Shown here piece by piece: positions 1 to 6,405 of a stretch of 10,771 nucleotides of DNA. Each line of letters opens with the position of its first letter. Positions within the stretch are counted from its first letter, which is position 1. Both the position numbers and the translations under genes were made by a program. The notes beneath the pieces were generated by a model. It was not told the DNA's origin. It saw nothing but the letters and a program-made list of their open reading frames with translations, and did not search any database. Origin of the DNA: Nitrososphaeraceae archaeon (GTDB taxonomy: Archaea; Thermoproteota; Nitrososphaeria; Nitrososphaerales; Nitrososphaeraceae); the NCBI GenBank assembly GCA_030038695.1, contig JASHSN010000663.1, positions 1 to 10,771 of the forward strand, read 5' to 3'.

Positions 1-198
1 CTCTGGATTCCAATCTTCTGCAAATAATATCCATTTGTCTATCGGTAAATAGAGAATTTGCATTAATGTGTTTATAAAAGCTATTAAAATTATAACTATC
101 GCGCTCCAACTTACTATACAGTTTTGTATAGTATTCACGGTTATTAAAACCGATGTAAATTGGATATTTTTGATGAGCCTTGTCAGCTGTTGGCTCAT
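1..198 (-). CDS. Partial small membrane protein, runs off the left edge
   Basis: The minus strand is open from an ATG at 196-198 to the window edge (66 codons, no stop), so the C-terminus lies outside. The reading begins MSQQLTRLIKNIQF, then has one strongly hydrophobic stretch at about residues 28-50 (reading SAIVIILIAFINTLMQILYL), then an amphipathic segment with the pattern DKWILFAEDWNP. This suggests a one- or two-helix membrane protein. No family is recognised. The start is uncertain: a GTG lies immediately upstream at 199-201, another GTG lies inside at about residue 19, and the frame stays open to about 324. A plus-strand frame at 180-305 overlaps the start, so one of the two is a shadow. 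Confidence 0.45.
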   Translation of the reverse strand, partial: MSQQLTRLIKNIQFTSVLITVNTIQNCIVSWSAIVIILIAFINTLMQILYLPIDKWILFAEDWNPE

Positions 199-305
199 CA
201 CATAAACGCTTTGACCTCGCTTATAGGCTCTCCGAAAGAGCAACGCTGAATGAAATCCTAGGTGAAAGAAAACTAAAAATCGGGATAATTTATATTGAAA
301 TATGA
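180..305 (+). other. Short coding-like frame, antisense to the 1-198 start
   Basis: A TTG-started plus-strand frame of 41 codons ends at TGA 303-305. The reading is hydrophilic and protein-like, for example DLAYRLSERATLNEILGER. It overlaps the first codons of the minus-strand membrane ORF. A random open frame of this length is common in AT-rich DNA, so it is listed only as a possible small gene or remnant. No family is recognised. Confidence 0.2.
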
Positions 306-867
306 AGTCCTCTCACATTTCTATTAGATATTCAAATTATTTTTATATATATATTTTAATAAAAATAATTGTTGTATATGAGAATTGCATAGACAGCGAA
401 AATGAATCGATTGACTGCAACTGAGGTAGTAAGACGTAGCTTGATTTGAAACTGTTTCGTCATTGTCAAATGTGGAAAACAGGGATTTTTAGATATTTCA
501 GCATCAGAAATGTTTCAATATGAATTGCATTGACGTGTTTATAAGAGATGATAGTAAAAAGTGAAGGTCTTACATCAATTAGCTCATACTTAAAACATGC
601 CTGATAATTGTACCGCCGGGTTACAGAGCATAGGGTTTCAGAAGAATCAATGCAGATTGACCGAGAACAGCTTCTGATGCGAGGTAATTTAAGCATGTTT
701 CCATTTGCTTCTAGGACATGTGATTAGGAATAGATATCACACCATATCACATACGATATCACGATATCACATATAGCATATATGTTGTGGTAAATATTCA
801 ACATATTGACAAAATATTATCTGTATATTGATATGAATGTCAATGCTGTCTACATGCTAATTTCCAT
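306..867. other. Intergenic stretch with coding scraps and AT-rich repeats
   Basis: No intact gene is visible. On the plus strand from ATG 402, several short frames read protein-like but are cut by stops and shifts: MNRLTATEVVRRSLI, then TGA, then CFVIVKCGKQGFLDISASEM; later, in another frame, LYRRVTEHRVSEESMQIDRE up to a stop near 725. They could be a badly decayed gene or chance. The minus-strand frame at 466-696 has no convincing composition. A run of T/A around 340-370 and ATATCAC repeats at 734-770 follow. Confidence 0.3.
734..770. repeat. Four direct copies of ATATCAC
   Basis: ATATCAC occurs at 734-740, 744-750, 756-762 and 764-770, with starts spaced 10, 12 and 8 bases apart, roughly one helical turn. 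Three copies are preceded by G, giving GATATCAC and a GATATC palindrome core. The cluster lies downstream of the 868-1236 regulator's stop, not in an obvious promoter. It may be a protein-binding cluster or simple-sequence expansion. Confidence 0.6.
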
Positions 868-1236
868 CTAGATTAATTCTGATTCAGAAATATCCTCTTC
901 TGTAGGCGTGCTGCTCGTTTCTTTAGAAGGCCGTAATTGGGACATATCCAAAACAAATCTTTCCAACAGAACTACCGCTTCAAAGTCAGTGTTTAGCTTA
1001 TACATGTTGGTCTTGCCAATCCTTCTGTTGTTGAATATTAACTGATTCCTTTCTAAGCTGGGTATTTCTCTGAATACTGTTCTAAACGACAATCCTGTTT
1101 TCTTTGCTATTTCGCTCGGAGGATAGTCGAATTCTTTGTGGTCAAGGAAAAAGTCTAGAATTTGTGCTACTGCTCGTGATGAGAAAAGATTGCTCAAAAT
1201 TCCACTATTAAATTCATTCACGTTTTGGAGCGACAC
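868..1236 (-). CDS. Winged helix-turn-helix transcriptional regulator
   Basis: A 122-residue soluble protein with a DNA-binding domain of the archaeal winged-helix type. A helical lead-in (residues 19-33) is followed by a helix-turn-helix at about 40-63 (PSEIAKKTGLSFRTVFREIP) and a basic wing at about 66-82 (NNRRIGKTNMYKLN). The tail from about residue 103 is Ser/Thr/Glu-rich and probably disordered. There is no ligand domain, membrane segment or cysteine cluster, so no effector can be named. The start is a GTG at 1234-1236; no ATG lies in frame upstream before a stop. It is divergent from the membrane winged-helix gene at 1350, and the shared intergenic region carries a perfect dyad at 1285-1307, a natural candidate for autoregulation. 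The fold assignment is firm; the target is inferred. Confidence 0.88.
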   Translation of the reverse strand: MSLQNVNEFNSGILSNLFSSRAVAQILDFFLDHKEFDYPPSEIAKKTGLSFRTVFREIPSLERNQLIFNNRRIGKTNMYKLNTDFEAVVLLERFVLDMSQLRPSKETSSTPTEEDISESELI

Positions 1237-1284
1237 ATATTTAGTGATAAATGGCCATATTTGTCTGTTTCTACATCACAATAT

Positions 1285-1307
1285 TTAACTTAGATAACTT
1301 AAGTTAA
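1285..1307. promoter_or_regulatory. Candidate operator: TTAACTTA-N7-TAAGTTAA dyad
   Basis: Eight-base arms TTAACTTA (1285-1292) and TAAGTTAA (1300-1307) are perfect inverted repeats around a 7-base spacer. The right half is also inside a 12-base perfect palindrome TAACTTAAGTTA (1295-1306). The dyad sits between two divergent winged-helix genes, 49 bases from the minus-strand start and 43 from the plus-strand start. A near copy lies at 7581-7602 upstream of another gene. The symmetry is seen directly; binding by the 868-1236 regulator is inferred. Confidence 0.55.
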
Positions 1308-1329
1308 CGAACATAGCGATAAGCATGTC

Positions 1330-1345
1330 AATAAATAAATAAATA
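1330..1345. repeat. Tetranucleotide repeat (AATA)x4
   Basis: Four exact tandem copies of AATA lie just before the start of the 1350 gene, between the dyad at 1285-1307 and the TTG start. Length change here would alter operator-to-start spacing, but no phase variation is shown. Confidence 0.7.
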
Positions 1346-1349
1346 AGCC

Positions 1350-2096
1350 TTGTTGGCATATCTTGTCGTGAACGCTTACGAAATTGCAGTTTTGCGCATA
1401 TTGGTCAAGAAACATCATCCTATGAAAGTGTCTAATTTGGTAAAAGGATTTCCGGATAACTCTGAGGATAATGTTTTGCAGGCTATATCGAAATTGCATT
1501 TTCTTGGTTATGTTTCGATTTATGATACGCCCGTTCAGTCTATTTCGTTAAGTAGGGATACGAAAAAAGAGGTGCTGAAAATCATTATTCCCAATTTCCA
1601 CGAGGAGTATCAAACAAGACAATGTTTTCCCAGTCAGCATGTTGTGTCCCCAGTGAGTAAAAATGTAGATGAGCCGAAAAATAATAAAAGGATAAGTTTG
1701 AAGCCGATTGCTCAAACAGGGACAATCGTCTTAGCTGCAATAGTTATAGGGTCAGTAATTGCTACAGGAGTATCTTTGTTGCAATATTCACCGATGGCAA
1801 ATAATCATGAGCCTGCCGGCATTCTACTTCTCTATCATCCGGCGTCGTTCTTCACTACTACAGACGGATTACAGCCTACGAGTACATCATCGACAACTGC
1901 ACAAGCGCAGGAAACAGGTCTAGATTCATTTGCCGTCGCGACAGCGGTTGGTCCTGGAGGAGGATCACTTGAACACGTCTTCGTAAATGATGATAATACT
2001 TTCCATAGAATTATAATAGAAGATGATGCTGGAAAGATCTCTAATGTTCCGACAACGATATACTTGAAAAACGCGTTTGTGGTCTTAAAAATTTGA
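1350..2096 (+). CDS. Membrane-anchored winged-helix protein, apparently truncated
   Basis: The open frame gives 248 residues. An N-terminal winged-helix-like domain (about residues 8-80, ending in the wing-like KLHFLGYVSIYD) is followed by a charged linker, a single membrane helix at about 124-145, a Ser/Thr-rich spacer (170-187) and the start of an outer domain containing GPGGGSLEHVFVNDDNTFHR (201-220). The layout is that of a one-component membrane regulator: DNA-binding inside, sensor outside. Starts are weak: TTG at 1350 or 1353, or GTG at 1368; no ATG is in frame. It is divergent from the regulator at 868-1236 and shares its dyad. The frame stops at TGA 2094-2096 right after an A5 run, but protein-like sequence continues in two other frames to 2343, so the gene is probably broken or carries sequence errors. 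The outer domain family is not recognised. Confidence 0.75.
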   Translation: MLAYLVVNAYEIAVLRILVKKHHPMKVSNLVKGFPDNSEDNVLQAISKLHFLGYVSIYDTPVQSISLSRDTKKEVLKIIIPNFHEEYQTRQCFPSQHVVSPVSKNVDEPKNNKRISLKPIAQTGTIVLAAIVIGSVIATGVSLLQYSPMANNHEPAGILLLYHPASFFTTTDGLQPTSTSSTTAQAQETGLDSFAVATAVGPGGGSLEHVFVNDDNTFHRIIIEDDAGKISNVPTTIYLKNAFVVLKI

Positions 2097-2343
2097 AGGC
2101 TTGTTCGAACAGGCATTGTAGTCGGTTCAATGGTAACGCGTTTTATCGTCCTGTGGTATACCTACCGATGGCTTTCGATACAAACGTTTCTTCGTACAAT
2201 ATACATTTTCGATACAAAGATGAGCCATCGCCGTTGTAGTTAATGGAAGCGAGACTGTCGCGATCTGCAAACTGGACGACATCAAAAATATTGTGAATTT
2301 AGAAGATATCGTAACGGGAATACTAATTCTGAATTATGCCTAA
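2087..2343 (+). pseudogene. Frameshifted C-terminal continuation of the 1350 gene
   Basis: Immediately after the A5 run at 2087-2091 the -1 frame is open to TAG 2237-2239, reading for example GNAFYRPVVYLPMAFDTNV and YNIHFRYKDEPS. Near 2224-2237 the reading passes to a third frame, which is open to TAA 2341-2343 and reads VVVNGSETVAICKLDDIKN and NLEDIVTGILILNYA. The joined reading would add about 80 residues to the outer domain of the membrane winged-helix protein. Two separate shifts are needed, so this looks like a decayed gene or two indel errors rather than a single programmed shift; the A5 site is not a canonical slippery heptamer. Confidence 0.5.
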
Positions 2344-2517
2344 TATTGGAAATATACTATACTTATAGTACGCTAGATAATTGTAGCACAATAGATATGC
2401 TCAAGCCATTTTCTTGTTGTGATATACCACTTTTCTAAAGATTGGTTTTAAATTTGTAGACTCTGCTGTTCGCATAAGGATGTTATGAGCTAGGGTAGCC
2501 GGTCACCCAGAATATAC

Positions 2518-2537
2518 CGGACAAAAATATTTGTCCG
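2518..2537. other. Perfect hairpin CGGACAAA-AATA-TTTGTCCG
   Basis: Eight-base perfect arms with a 4-base loop, beginning 5 bases before ATG 2542 of the broken gene at 2542-2822. It could be an operator or an RNA hairpin. No T-run follows, so it is not a typical terminator. Confidence 0.6.
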
Positions 2538-2541
2538 AAGT

Positions 2542-2822
2542 ATGGATGATCGTAAAAGCACGGATCTTGAGGACTATGTGTCTAACATATTCATAACTCT
2601 TTCTCGTGTAAATGTCCTCGTCGTAATATGAGGAAGGAAAACCTATTCCAAAGCTGGATACAAGTAGATATAACAAGCGGTATGATGATCAACGTGTCCG
2701 TACGCCAAGCAGTGTACAGCCAAGACGTATAAGAACTCGAATGGCAAAAGAATGAGTTTCGGGAGCTGCTTGATGATGATATGCTTAACGTTAGCAAATA
2801 TACAAAGGAGCAGACACATTAA
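2542..2822 (+). pseudogene. Broken small gene, about 93 residues, family unknown
   Basis: From ATG 2542 one frame reads STDLEDYVSNIFITLSRVN and stops at TGA 2629-2631. The next frame, whose ATG overlaps that stop (ATGA, 2628-2631), reads ENLFQSWIQVDITSGMM, hits TAA 2730-2732, and continues in the same frame as ELEWQKNEFRELLDDDML up to TAA 2820-2822. All three pieces have the charged, amphipathic, helix-rich look of one small protein, with Trp/Gln-rich middle and acidic tail. One frameshift and one nonsense codon would explain it. No family is recognised; helical granule- or phasin-like proteins have a similar look, but there is no motif to support that. The 3' end overlaps the convergent MscS gene by 32 bases, suggesting that one of the two ends has changed. 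Confidence 0.5.
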
Positions 2823-3450
2823 GCTCTTTTTCTTCCCGCAATATTATTGATGTTGTTATTAATAATGAATTAGGGACAAGCACATTGTCGCCGGTATCCA
2901 TAAGCAGTCTCGAATATAATAATCCTATATCAGAAACTCTGCCGCTATTTCCTAGGACTGTAATTCTGTCTTCTATTTTGAACGGTCTATTTAATATTAA
3001 ATGCAATCCTGCAATCATATTTCCGATCACGTTTTGGGCAGCGAAGCCAACCACTATGCCAGTTATGGCGCCGATTGATGCAGCTAAAACCGGATTTTCG
3101 CTAAGGAAAGATATTATGACAGCAGCAATTATTATGGAGCCGAGGATTCTGATAAGGCTCCTTATTGATTTGGCTGTCTGGACGGATTGTCCTGCAGCTG
3201 TTGTTATTTTGAAAGCTGAGTTACTGATTATTTCCATAACAAAATAACATATAATTACAAATTGTGCTATCTGAACGAATGACAAAAATTTAGCAGGAAT
3301 CAGAGGTCCAAGCACTAGCGAACTTATACTTAATGTGATTGCGAGTATCACTCCTAGGAGAATTATTCTTTTCAAAACCGAATATTTAGCTGGTTCTCCA
3401 TTTTTGTTATTGTGCACTCTTCTAGCGAAATCGTTGTGAGTCATTAACAT
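2791..3450 (-). CDS. MscS-family small-conductance mechanosensitive channel
   Basis: A 219-residue membrane protein that would release solutes when the membrane is stretched. Two helices (about 27-50 and 54-76) lead to a third hydrophobic region (97-118) and the Gly/Ala-rich pore-lining helix at about 121-155, with the typical run IGAITGIVVGFAAQNVIGN. The beta domain follows, with PFKIEDRI (156-163), GRVSDIGLLYSRL (170-182) and VPNSLL (192-197), the conserved PN motif of the family. It is short: after the PN strand only about 22 residues remain, so the C-terminal alpha/beta vestibule of E. coli MscS is missing, as in some minimal archaeal members. Two ATGs are possible, 3448-3450 and 3442-3444. 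It stands alone, convergent with the broken gene at 2542-2822. Confidence 0.92.
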   Translation of the reverse strand: MLMTHNDFARRVHNNKNGEPAKYSVLKRIILLGVILAITLSISSLVLGPLIPAKFLSFVQIAQFVIICYFVMEIISNSAFKITTAAGQSVQTAKSIRSLIRILGSIIIAAVIISFLSENPVLAASIGAITGIVVGFAAQNVIGNMIAGLHLILNRPFKIEDRITVLGNSGRVSDIGLLYSRLLMDTGDNVLVPNSLLITTSIILREEKELNVSAPLYIC

Positions 3451-3868
3451 GAAAATTATATTGTTGAATTACAGATAAACTTATCGTTATTGCGTATAAT
3501 CAATACGGTGATATCTTTTATGTGAGTGAGTTCAAGTATTTTACTTATTTACCAAGCCGAAGTAACGTTAGGTGTTAACTTCCGGAAATAGTTAGCTGGA
3601 TTATCTGTTCTGAAGTATCGGCTATATCTGGGGTTATATGTTAGCAAGATGAGGAAGCAGTGCAATGTCGATTTTCTTTAGTTGTGGGGCATGATTAGGT
3701 TTATGTTGACTTGTATGATATATCTGATATGCATATCCATAAGATAGAGGGAGTTGTATTAATTTTAACCTATTCCTCTCGGATTGAATGAGTCGGTGAC
3801 CTAAAATTGATGTGTTCTCGTATAGTTTTGGACAAAGAGCAAATAACCTTATACGTTTATAGATATTC
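3451..3868. other. Intergenic stretch, no confident gene
   Basis: The first part is the upstream region of the MscS gene (minus strand), AT-rich, with a possible TATA-like AAGTTTATC about 30 bases before its start. A minus-strand frame of 91 codons (3634-3909) is open but has basic, low-complexity composition and overlaps the Orc1/Cdc6-like fragment in another frame, so it is not called. A 21-codon minus-strand segment ending at 3575 reads PDIADTSEQIIQLTISGS in the same frame as that fragment; it may be a trace of decay. Confidence 0.35.
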
Positions 3869-4033
3869 TTACGTACGTGAACGGTAATCGAAATTCTTAG
3901 TTTCCTCATCTCTAAAGGGAAGCTTTTCAGGGACGTAGTCTATAGTTAACGTTCGACGGTTCTTAATCAGCGCTTTTCCATCAACGGCCTTCAGATTGCA
4001 GACTACACGTTTCTTCGAGATGGTGCGGTCCAT
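3869..4033 (-). pseudogene. Orc1/Cdc6-like N-terminal fragment
   Basis: A minus-strand frame from ATG 4031-4033 to TAA 3869-3871 encodes 54 residues. Residues 23-44 read IKNRRTL followed by TIDYVPEKLPFRDEE. This resembles the segment just before the AAA+ domain of archaeal Orc1/Cdc6 initiators, which typically has a basic stretch, then DYxP, then LPxRxEE. The remaining ~350 residues (Walker A/B, sensor, winged helix) are not seen downstream in any frame; the same frame carries several stops. It is therefore read as a truncated remnant of a replication-initiator paralogue, not a working initiator. The match rests on a short motif judged by eye. A different protein sharing this short motif is possible. 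Confidence 0.45.
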
Positions 4034-4376
4034 GCTATTGCCGGCTTATAGCATCTTTCTGTGATATTGAACTGTCGTTCGGCTACGTGTTGAGCATACA
4101 AACTAATTTTATCCTGTTTGCAGCATTGATATAAGGATAATAACAAGAAACTTAAGGTCAATCGAATCTTAAATTGTTTGAGAACTGTTGTGTGAAGCAT
4201 TTCTTAAATGAACGGGGCCGTCCGGATCGTATGGTTATCGATACGGGCTCGATTTTAAACCCTTTTGATGTAGATGGGAAGAAACATGTGGTTATTTTCA
4301 CATAATATGGGGTCGCTCTGAGTGACATTAAAATAACTACAAATACCTTTCTTAGGGATAGGGAGATACAGACACT
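4034..4376. other. Intergenic stretch upstream of DUF6659 gene
   Basis: No intact gene is supported. A 65-codon minus-strand frame (4003-4200) begins with a hydrophobic segment (LTLSFLLLSLY) like a signal peptide but is Cys- and Tyr-rich without a motif, and overlaps the Orc1/Cdc6-like fragment; it is left uncalled. A small imperfect palindrome around TATCGATA (4237-4244) flanked by CGTAT/ATACG is present. Confidence 0.35.
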
Positions 4377-4784
4377 TTGTCAGAAGAGCTTCTTTCTGAT
4401 ATCTGCAAACAGATAGTAGAATTAGACAAGTCCATAAGATTCGCAGGTATAGCAAATAATATGGGTAGTCTAGTAGTAACGGCGTATAGGCAAAATTTAG
4501 CTCCCTTGATGACAAGGGATGAAACTTCACAATATGCTATGCAAGCTGTTCTTCGCGCCGCAACACGGGAAGACTTTGAAATAAATTTAGGTAGACTACA
4601 ATACTCGATGGGGAAATACGAGAAGCTGATTCGTGCAACACTTCCGATTTTACTCAATAGGGATGGTGTTTATGAGAGCAAATTTTATCTACTTTTGTCT
4701 TTCGATGTAGATTCAGACGCTAAAACTATTATTGAAAACAAAGTACTACCATACATAGAAAACAATAGAGAAATATTCATTTAG
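4377..4784 (+). CDS. DUF6659 family protein
   Basis: A 135-residue soluble protein without signal peptide or membrane segments. It has the features I associate with DUF6659, a family of unknown function frequent in ammonia-oxidising archaea: an N-terminal helix then SIRFAGIANNMGSLV (residues 19-33), YRQNLAPLMTRDE (37-49), a middle region with AVLRAATREDFEINLGR, the segment YEKLIRATLPI (80-90), and a C-terminal strand-helix unit (YLLLSFDVDSDAKTIIENKVL). The length fits the family. The start is TTG 4377-4379, because an in-frame TAG at 4359 excludes longer starts and no ATG is near; a GGGAGAT about 10 bases upstream could be a ribosome binding site. It stands alone between long gaps. A sensor or adaptor role is sometimes guessed for such proteins, but nothing here proves it. 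Confidence 0.85.
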   Translation: MSEELLSDICKQIVELDKSIRFAGIANNMGSLVVTAYRQNLAPLMTRDETSQYAMQAVLRAATREDFEINLGRLQYSMGKYEKLIRATLPILLNRDGVYESKFYLLLSFDVDSDAKTIIENKVLPYIENNREIFI

Positions 4785-5345
4785 TGAATATTACTTTTCA
4801 TGTAAATCCAGAACAGTAAAGCATTATGATGAATCTTTGAGTCTATGTGGTGGCCTACGTCATGTGTGATATGACGTCAAGTAATGCAGGATTGCGAGGT
4901 CGCGAGGTCATGCAGCTGGACTCAATATTGTAGAGTGCGCACGATAAGGCGCTGGCAATACAATCTAATGACACTTATGTGTTAGATAACAAAGGCCCGG
5001 CGCTTAACACCCTAAAATTTAGTACGGTTATATGCTGTTGCCAATATATCAAATGTAAAAATCAGCATCTGGAAAGCTTAAGTTTGTTGTCAATGATGGA
5101 TTTCGATGATGTGCATCATACGTGCCTATCATGTAACACACTTCAGTTATGTGCTGTATCATATTACCGATAACAAGAAACGGTTAATGTTTCTGTCTTC
5201 CCTTAATTTATCATATAGTTTACTTTCCTGATCCGTGCTGTAATAACTCTAATAGCGTTGTCTAGATTATCTTATATGAAATCAATTTATGCCTGAGAAT
5301 TTTAATAGGGTATAGGCTTGCAAGATTAACTGAATTCAAGCCTTT
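4785..5345. other. Intergenic stretch with weak coding traces
   Basis: No confident gene. Direct repeat GCGAGGTC x2 lies at 4894-4909. On the minus strand two adjacent short frames read protein-like: KLYDKLREDRNINRFLLSV (inside 5162-5248) and then, in another frame, IGNMIQHITEVCYMIGTYDA (inside 5052-5183); they may be a frameshifted remnant or chance. A His-rich minus-strand frame ends at 4781. The plus-strand frame 4979-5173 is Cys-rich without spacing typical of a metal site and is not called. An inverted repeat AGGCTTG/CAAGCCT (5314-5320, 5337-5343) closes the stretch. Confidence 0.3.
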
Positions 5346-5353
5346 ATTATTGG

Positions 5354-5360
5354 TTTAAAT
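5354..5360 (+). promoter_or_regulatory. TATA-like box for the thioredoxin-fold gene
   Basis: TTTAAAT lies 24 to 36 bases upstream of the alternative starts at 5384 (TTG) and 5390 (ATG). In archaea this distance fits a leaderless or nearly leaderless transcript. The assignment is by position and base content only. Confidence 0.4.
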
Positions 5361-5389
5361 TAGATTCTCCTAGGATTATATTATTGAAT

Positions 5390-6049
5390 ATGCCTACGCG
5401 AATAGGAGAAAAAGCTACCAACCTGGCTGTTTCTGAATGGGTACAGGGAAGGCCTACTAATATAGATAAAGAAAGAGGAAATGTAATCCTTGTTGAAGTG
5501 TTCCAAGTTAATTGTCCAGGCTGTTTTACACTTGGTATTCCACAAGCAATTGACATGTATGTCAAATATTACGATGAAGGGCTAAGAGTGTTGGGAGTGG
5601 CCACGGCTTTCGAAGATTTTGACAAGAATACGTTGGGTAACCTCAAGCTTCTTCTAACCACCGGTGAAGTAATTGGAGAGACAAGGAAGGTTTTAACAGA
5701 GTATGGGCACTTGCGTCCAGGAAATAAACTAAGTTACAAGATTCCTTTCCCGATTGGAATGGATATGTTGTTGGGTTTTGGCCCTTTGACTCATGACAAG
5801 ATCATGGATTTCATCGAAGCTAATTTTCCAGATTTCAGATCTTATAACGAAAAGGAAAGGGAGTCGATGTACGAGCAAGTAAAACAGTATCTAAAGCTAA
5901 AACTATTTTCAGCGAGGACTTTTGAGGAGTATGGTTTACGTGGGACACCGTCAGCTATCCTAATTGACAAGAAAGGTATATTACGACAGACCACCTTTGG
6001 TACTAATGGTTTTCTTGAGGGTACAGTTAAGCAGTTGTTAAAGGAGTAA
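5390..6049 (+). CDS. Thioredoxin-fold (TlpA/peroxiredoxin-like) redox protein
   Basis: A 219-residue protein with a redoxin fold. Near the N-terminus a strand reads GNVILVEVFQVNCPGC, giving the active-site motif Cys-Pro-Gly-Cys at residues 42-45, expected to carry out thiol-disulfide exchange. The segment LRVLGVATAFEDFD is the second strand of the fold. Near the C-terminus, YGLRGTPSAILIDKKGILR carries the cis-proline (GTP) and the paired strands typical of TlpA-type proteins. About 90 residues of mostly helical, charged insert (60-170) separate the two, longer than in classical TlpA. No signal peptide or membrane helix is seen, so it is probably cytoplasmic. ATG 5390 is preferred; a TTG two codons upstream (5384) is the alternative. 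A hairpin 12 bases after the stop may end the transcript. Partner and substrate are unknown. Confidence 0.85.
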   Translation: MPTRIGEKATNLAVSEWVQGRPTNIDKERGNVILVEVFQVNCPGCFTLGIPQAIDMYVKYYDEGLRVLGVATAFEDFDKNTLGNLKLLLTTGEVIGETRKVLTEYGHLRPGNKLSYKIPFPIGMDMLLGFGPLTHDKIMDFIEANFPDFRSYNEKERESMYEQVKQYLKLKLFSARTFEEYGLRGTPSAILIDKKGILRQTTFGTNGFLEGTVKQLLKE

Positions 6050-6060
6050 TACATAATCCA

Positions 6061-6093
6061 TACATCTATTCAGGTTAGGCTTACCTAGATGTA
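6061..6093 (+). terminator. Stem-loop after the redox gene
   Basis: TACATCTA (6061-6068) pairs with TAGATGTA (6086-6093) and GGT (6073-6075) with ACC (6083-6085), leaving a 4-base bulge and a 7-base loop. It starts 12 bases after the stop codon. No clear T-run follows, so termination is only a positional inference. Confidence 0.35.
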
Positions 6094-6120
6094 TTGGTAT
6101 TGAGCCTGTATGTTATGTAG

Positions 6121-6361
6121 GTAGTCGAGACAGCTCTCTGGAACGGACCGGTGGAAGCTGAACAATTACATCTGAAATATTTCGAAAAACCGATTAAAGG
6201 GGTTTGGAATTCGACTGTCTTTTAAAGAAATGTGAACAGTCCGTCGATTCTTCTGGAATAGATAAAAATGGAGTGGTTCGGCTGGATATCTACGTTTTGT
6301 TTTTGCAACGGATTCTGATACTGATCAATTAGTCATTGCAAAAACTTTGAATATAGATTGA
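6121..6361 (+). pseudogene. Decayed small gene spread over three frames
   Basis: Three consecutive frames read as one acidic, soluble protein. Frame one (6121-6225, ending TAA 6223) contains NGPVEAEQLHLKYFEKPI and GVWNSTVF. The next frame, from about 6225, contains CEQSVDSSGIDKNGVVRLDI (6231-6290). The third, from about 6299 to TGA 6359-6361, contains FATDSDTDQLVIAKTLNID. Joined, they give roughly 78 residues with a C-terminal strand-like segment and no lesion inside each part. Two indels would account for it. No start codon is obvious at the left end (the frame opens after TAG 6118-6120). No family is recognised. The 9-base inverted repeat TTTTTGCAA/TTGCAAAAA (6300-6308, 6336-6344) lies inside and is probably incidental. 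Confidence 0.45.
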
Positions 6362-6405
6362 TAAGTTACGATTTATTCTGACCGAAACTCGAAAATACAA
6401 TGTCG

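Noticed and set aside
2102..2111. TGTTCGAACA, resembling a tRNA T-loop
   Set aside because: No acceptor, anticodon or D arms can be placed around it; it falls in the frameshifted tail of the 1350 gene.
2885..3247. 120-codon plus-strand frame
   Set aside because: It lies entirely antisense to the well supported MscS gene and mirrors its codons.
3634..3909. Minus-strand frame of 91 codons
   Set aside because: Basic, low-information composition with no recognisable domain, and it overlaps the better supported Orc1/Cdc6-like fragment in another frame.
4003..4200. Minus-strand frame of 65 codons with a hydrophobic start
   Set aside because: It resembles a signal peptide only at its beginning; the rest has no motif and it overlaps the start of the Orc1/Cdc6-like fragment.
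4894..4909. GCGAGGTC tandem pair
   Set aside because: Only two units, no further copies and no associated gene; not enough for an iteron or CRISPR call.
4979..5173. Cys-rich plus-strand frame of 64 codons
   Set aside because: Cysteine spacing fits no metal site and composition is poor; likely chance.
6300..6344. Inverted repeat TTTTTGCAA / TTGCAAAAA with a 27-base spacer
   Set aside because: It lies inside protein-like sequence of a decayed gene, no transposase or target duplication is nearby, and the long spacer makes it weak as a hairpin.
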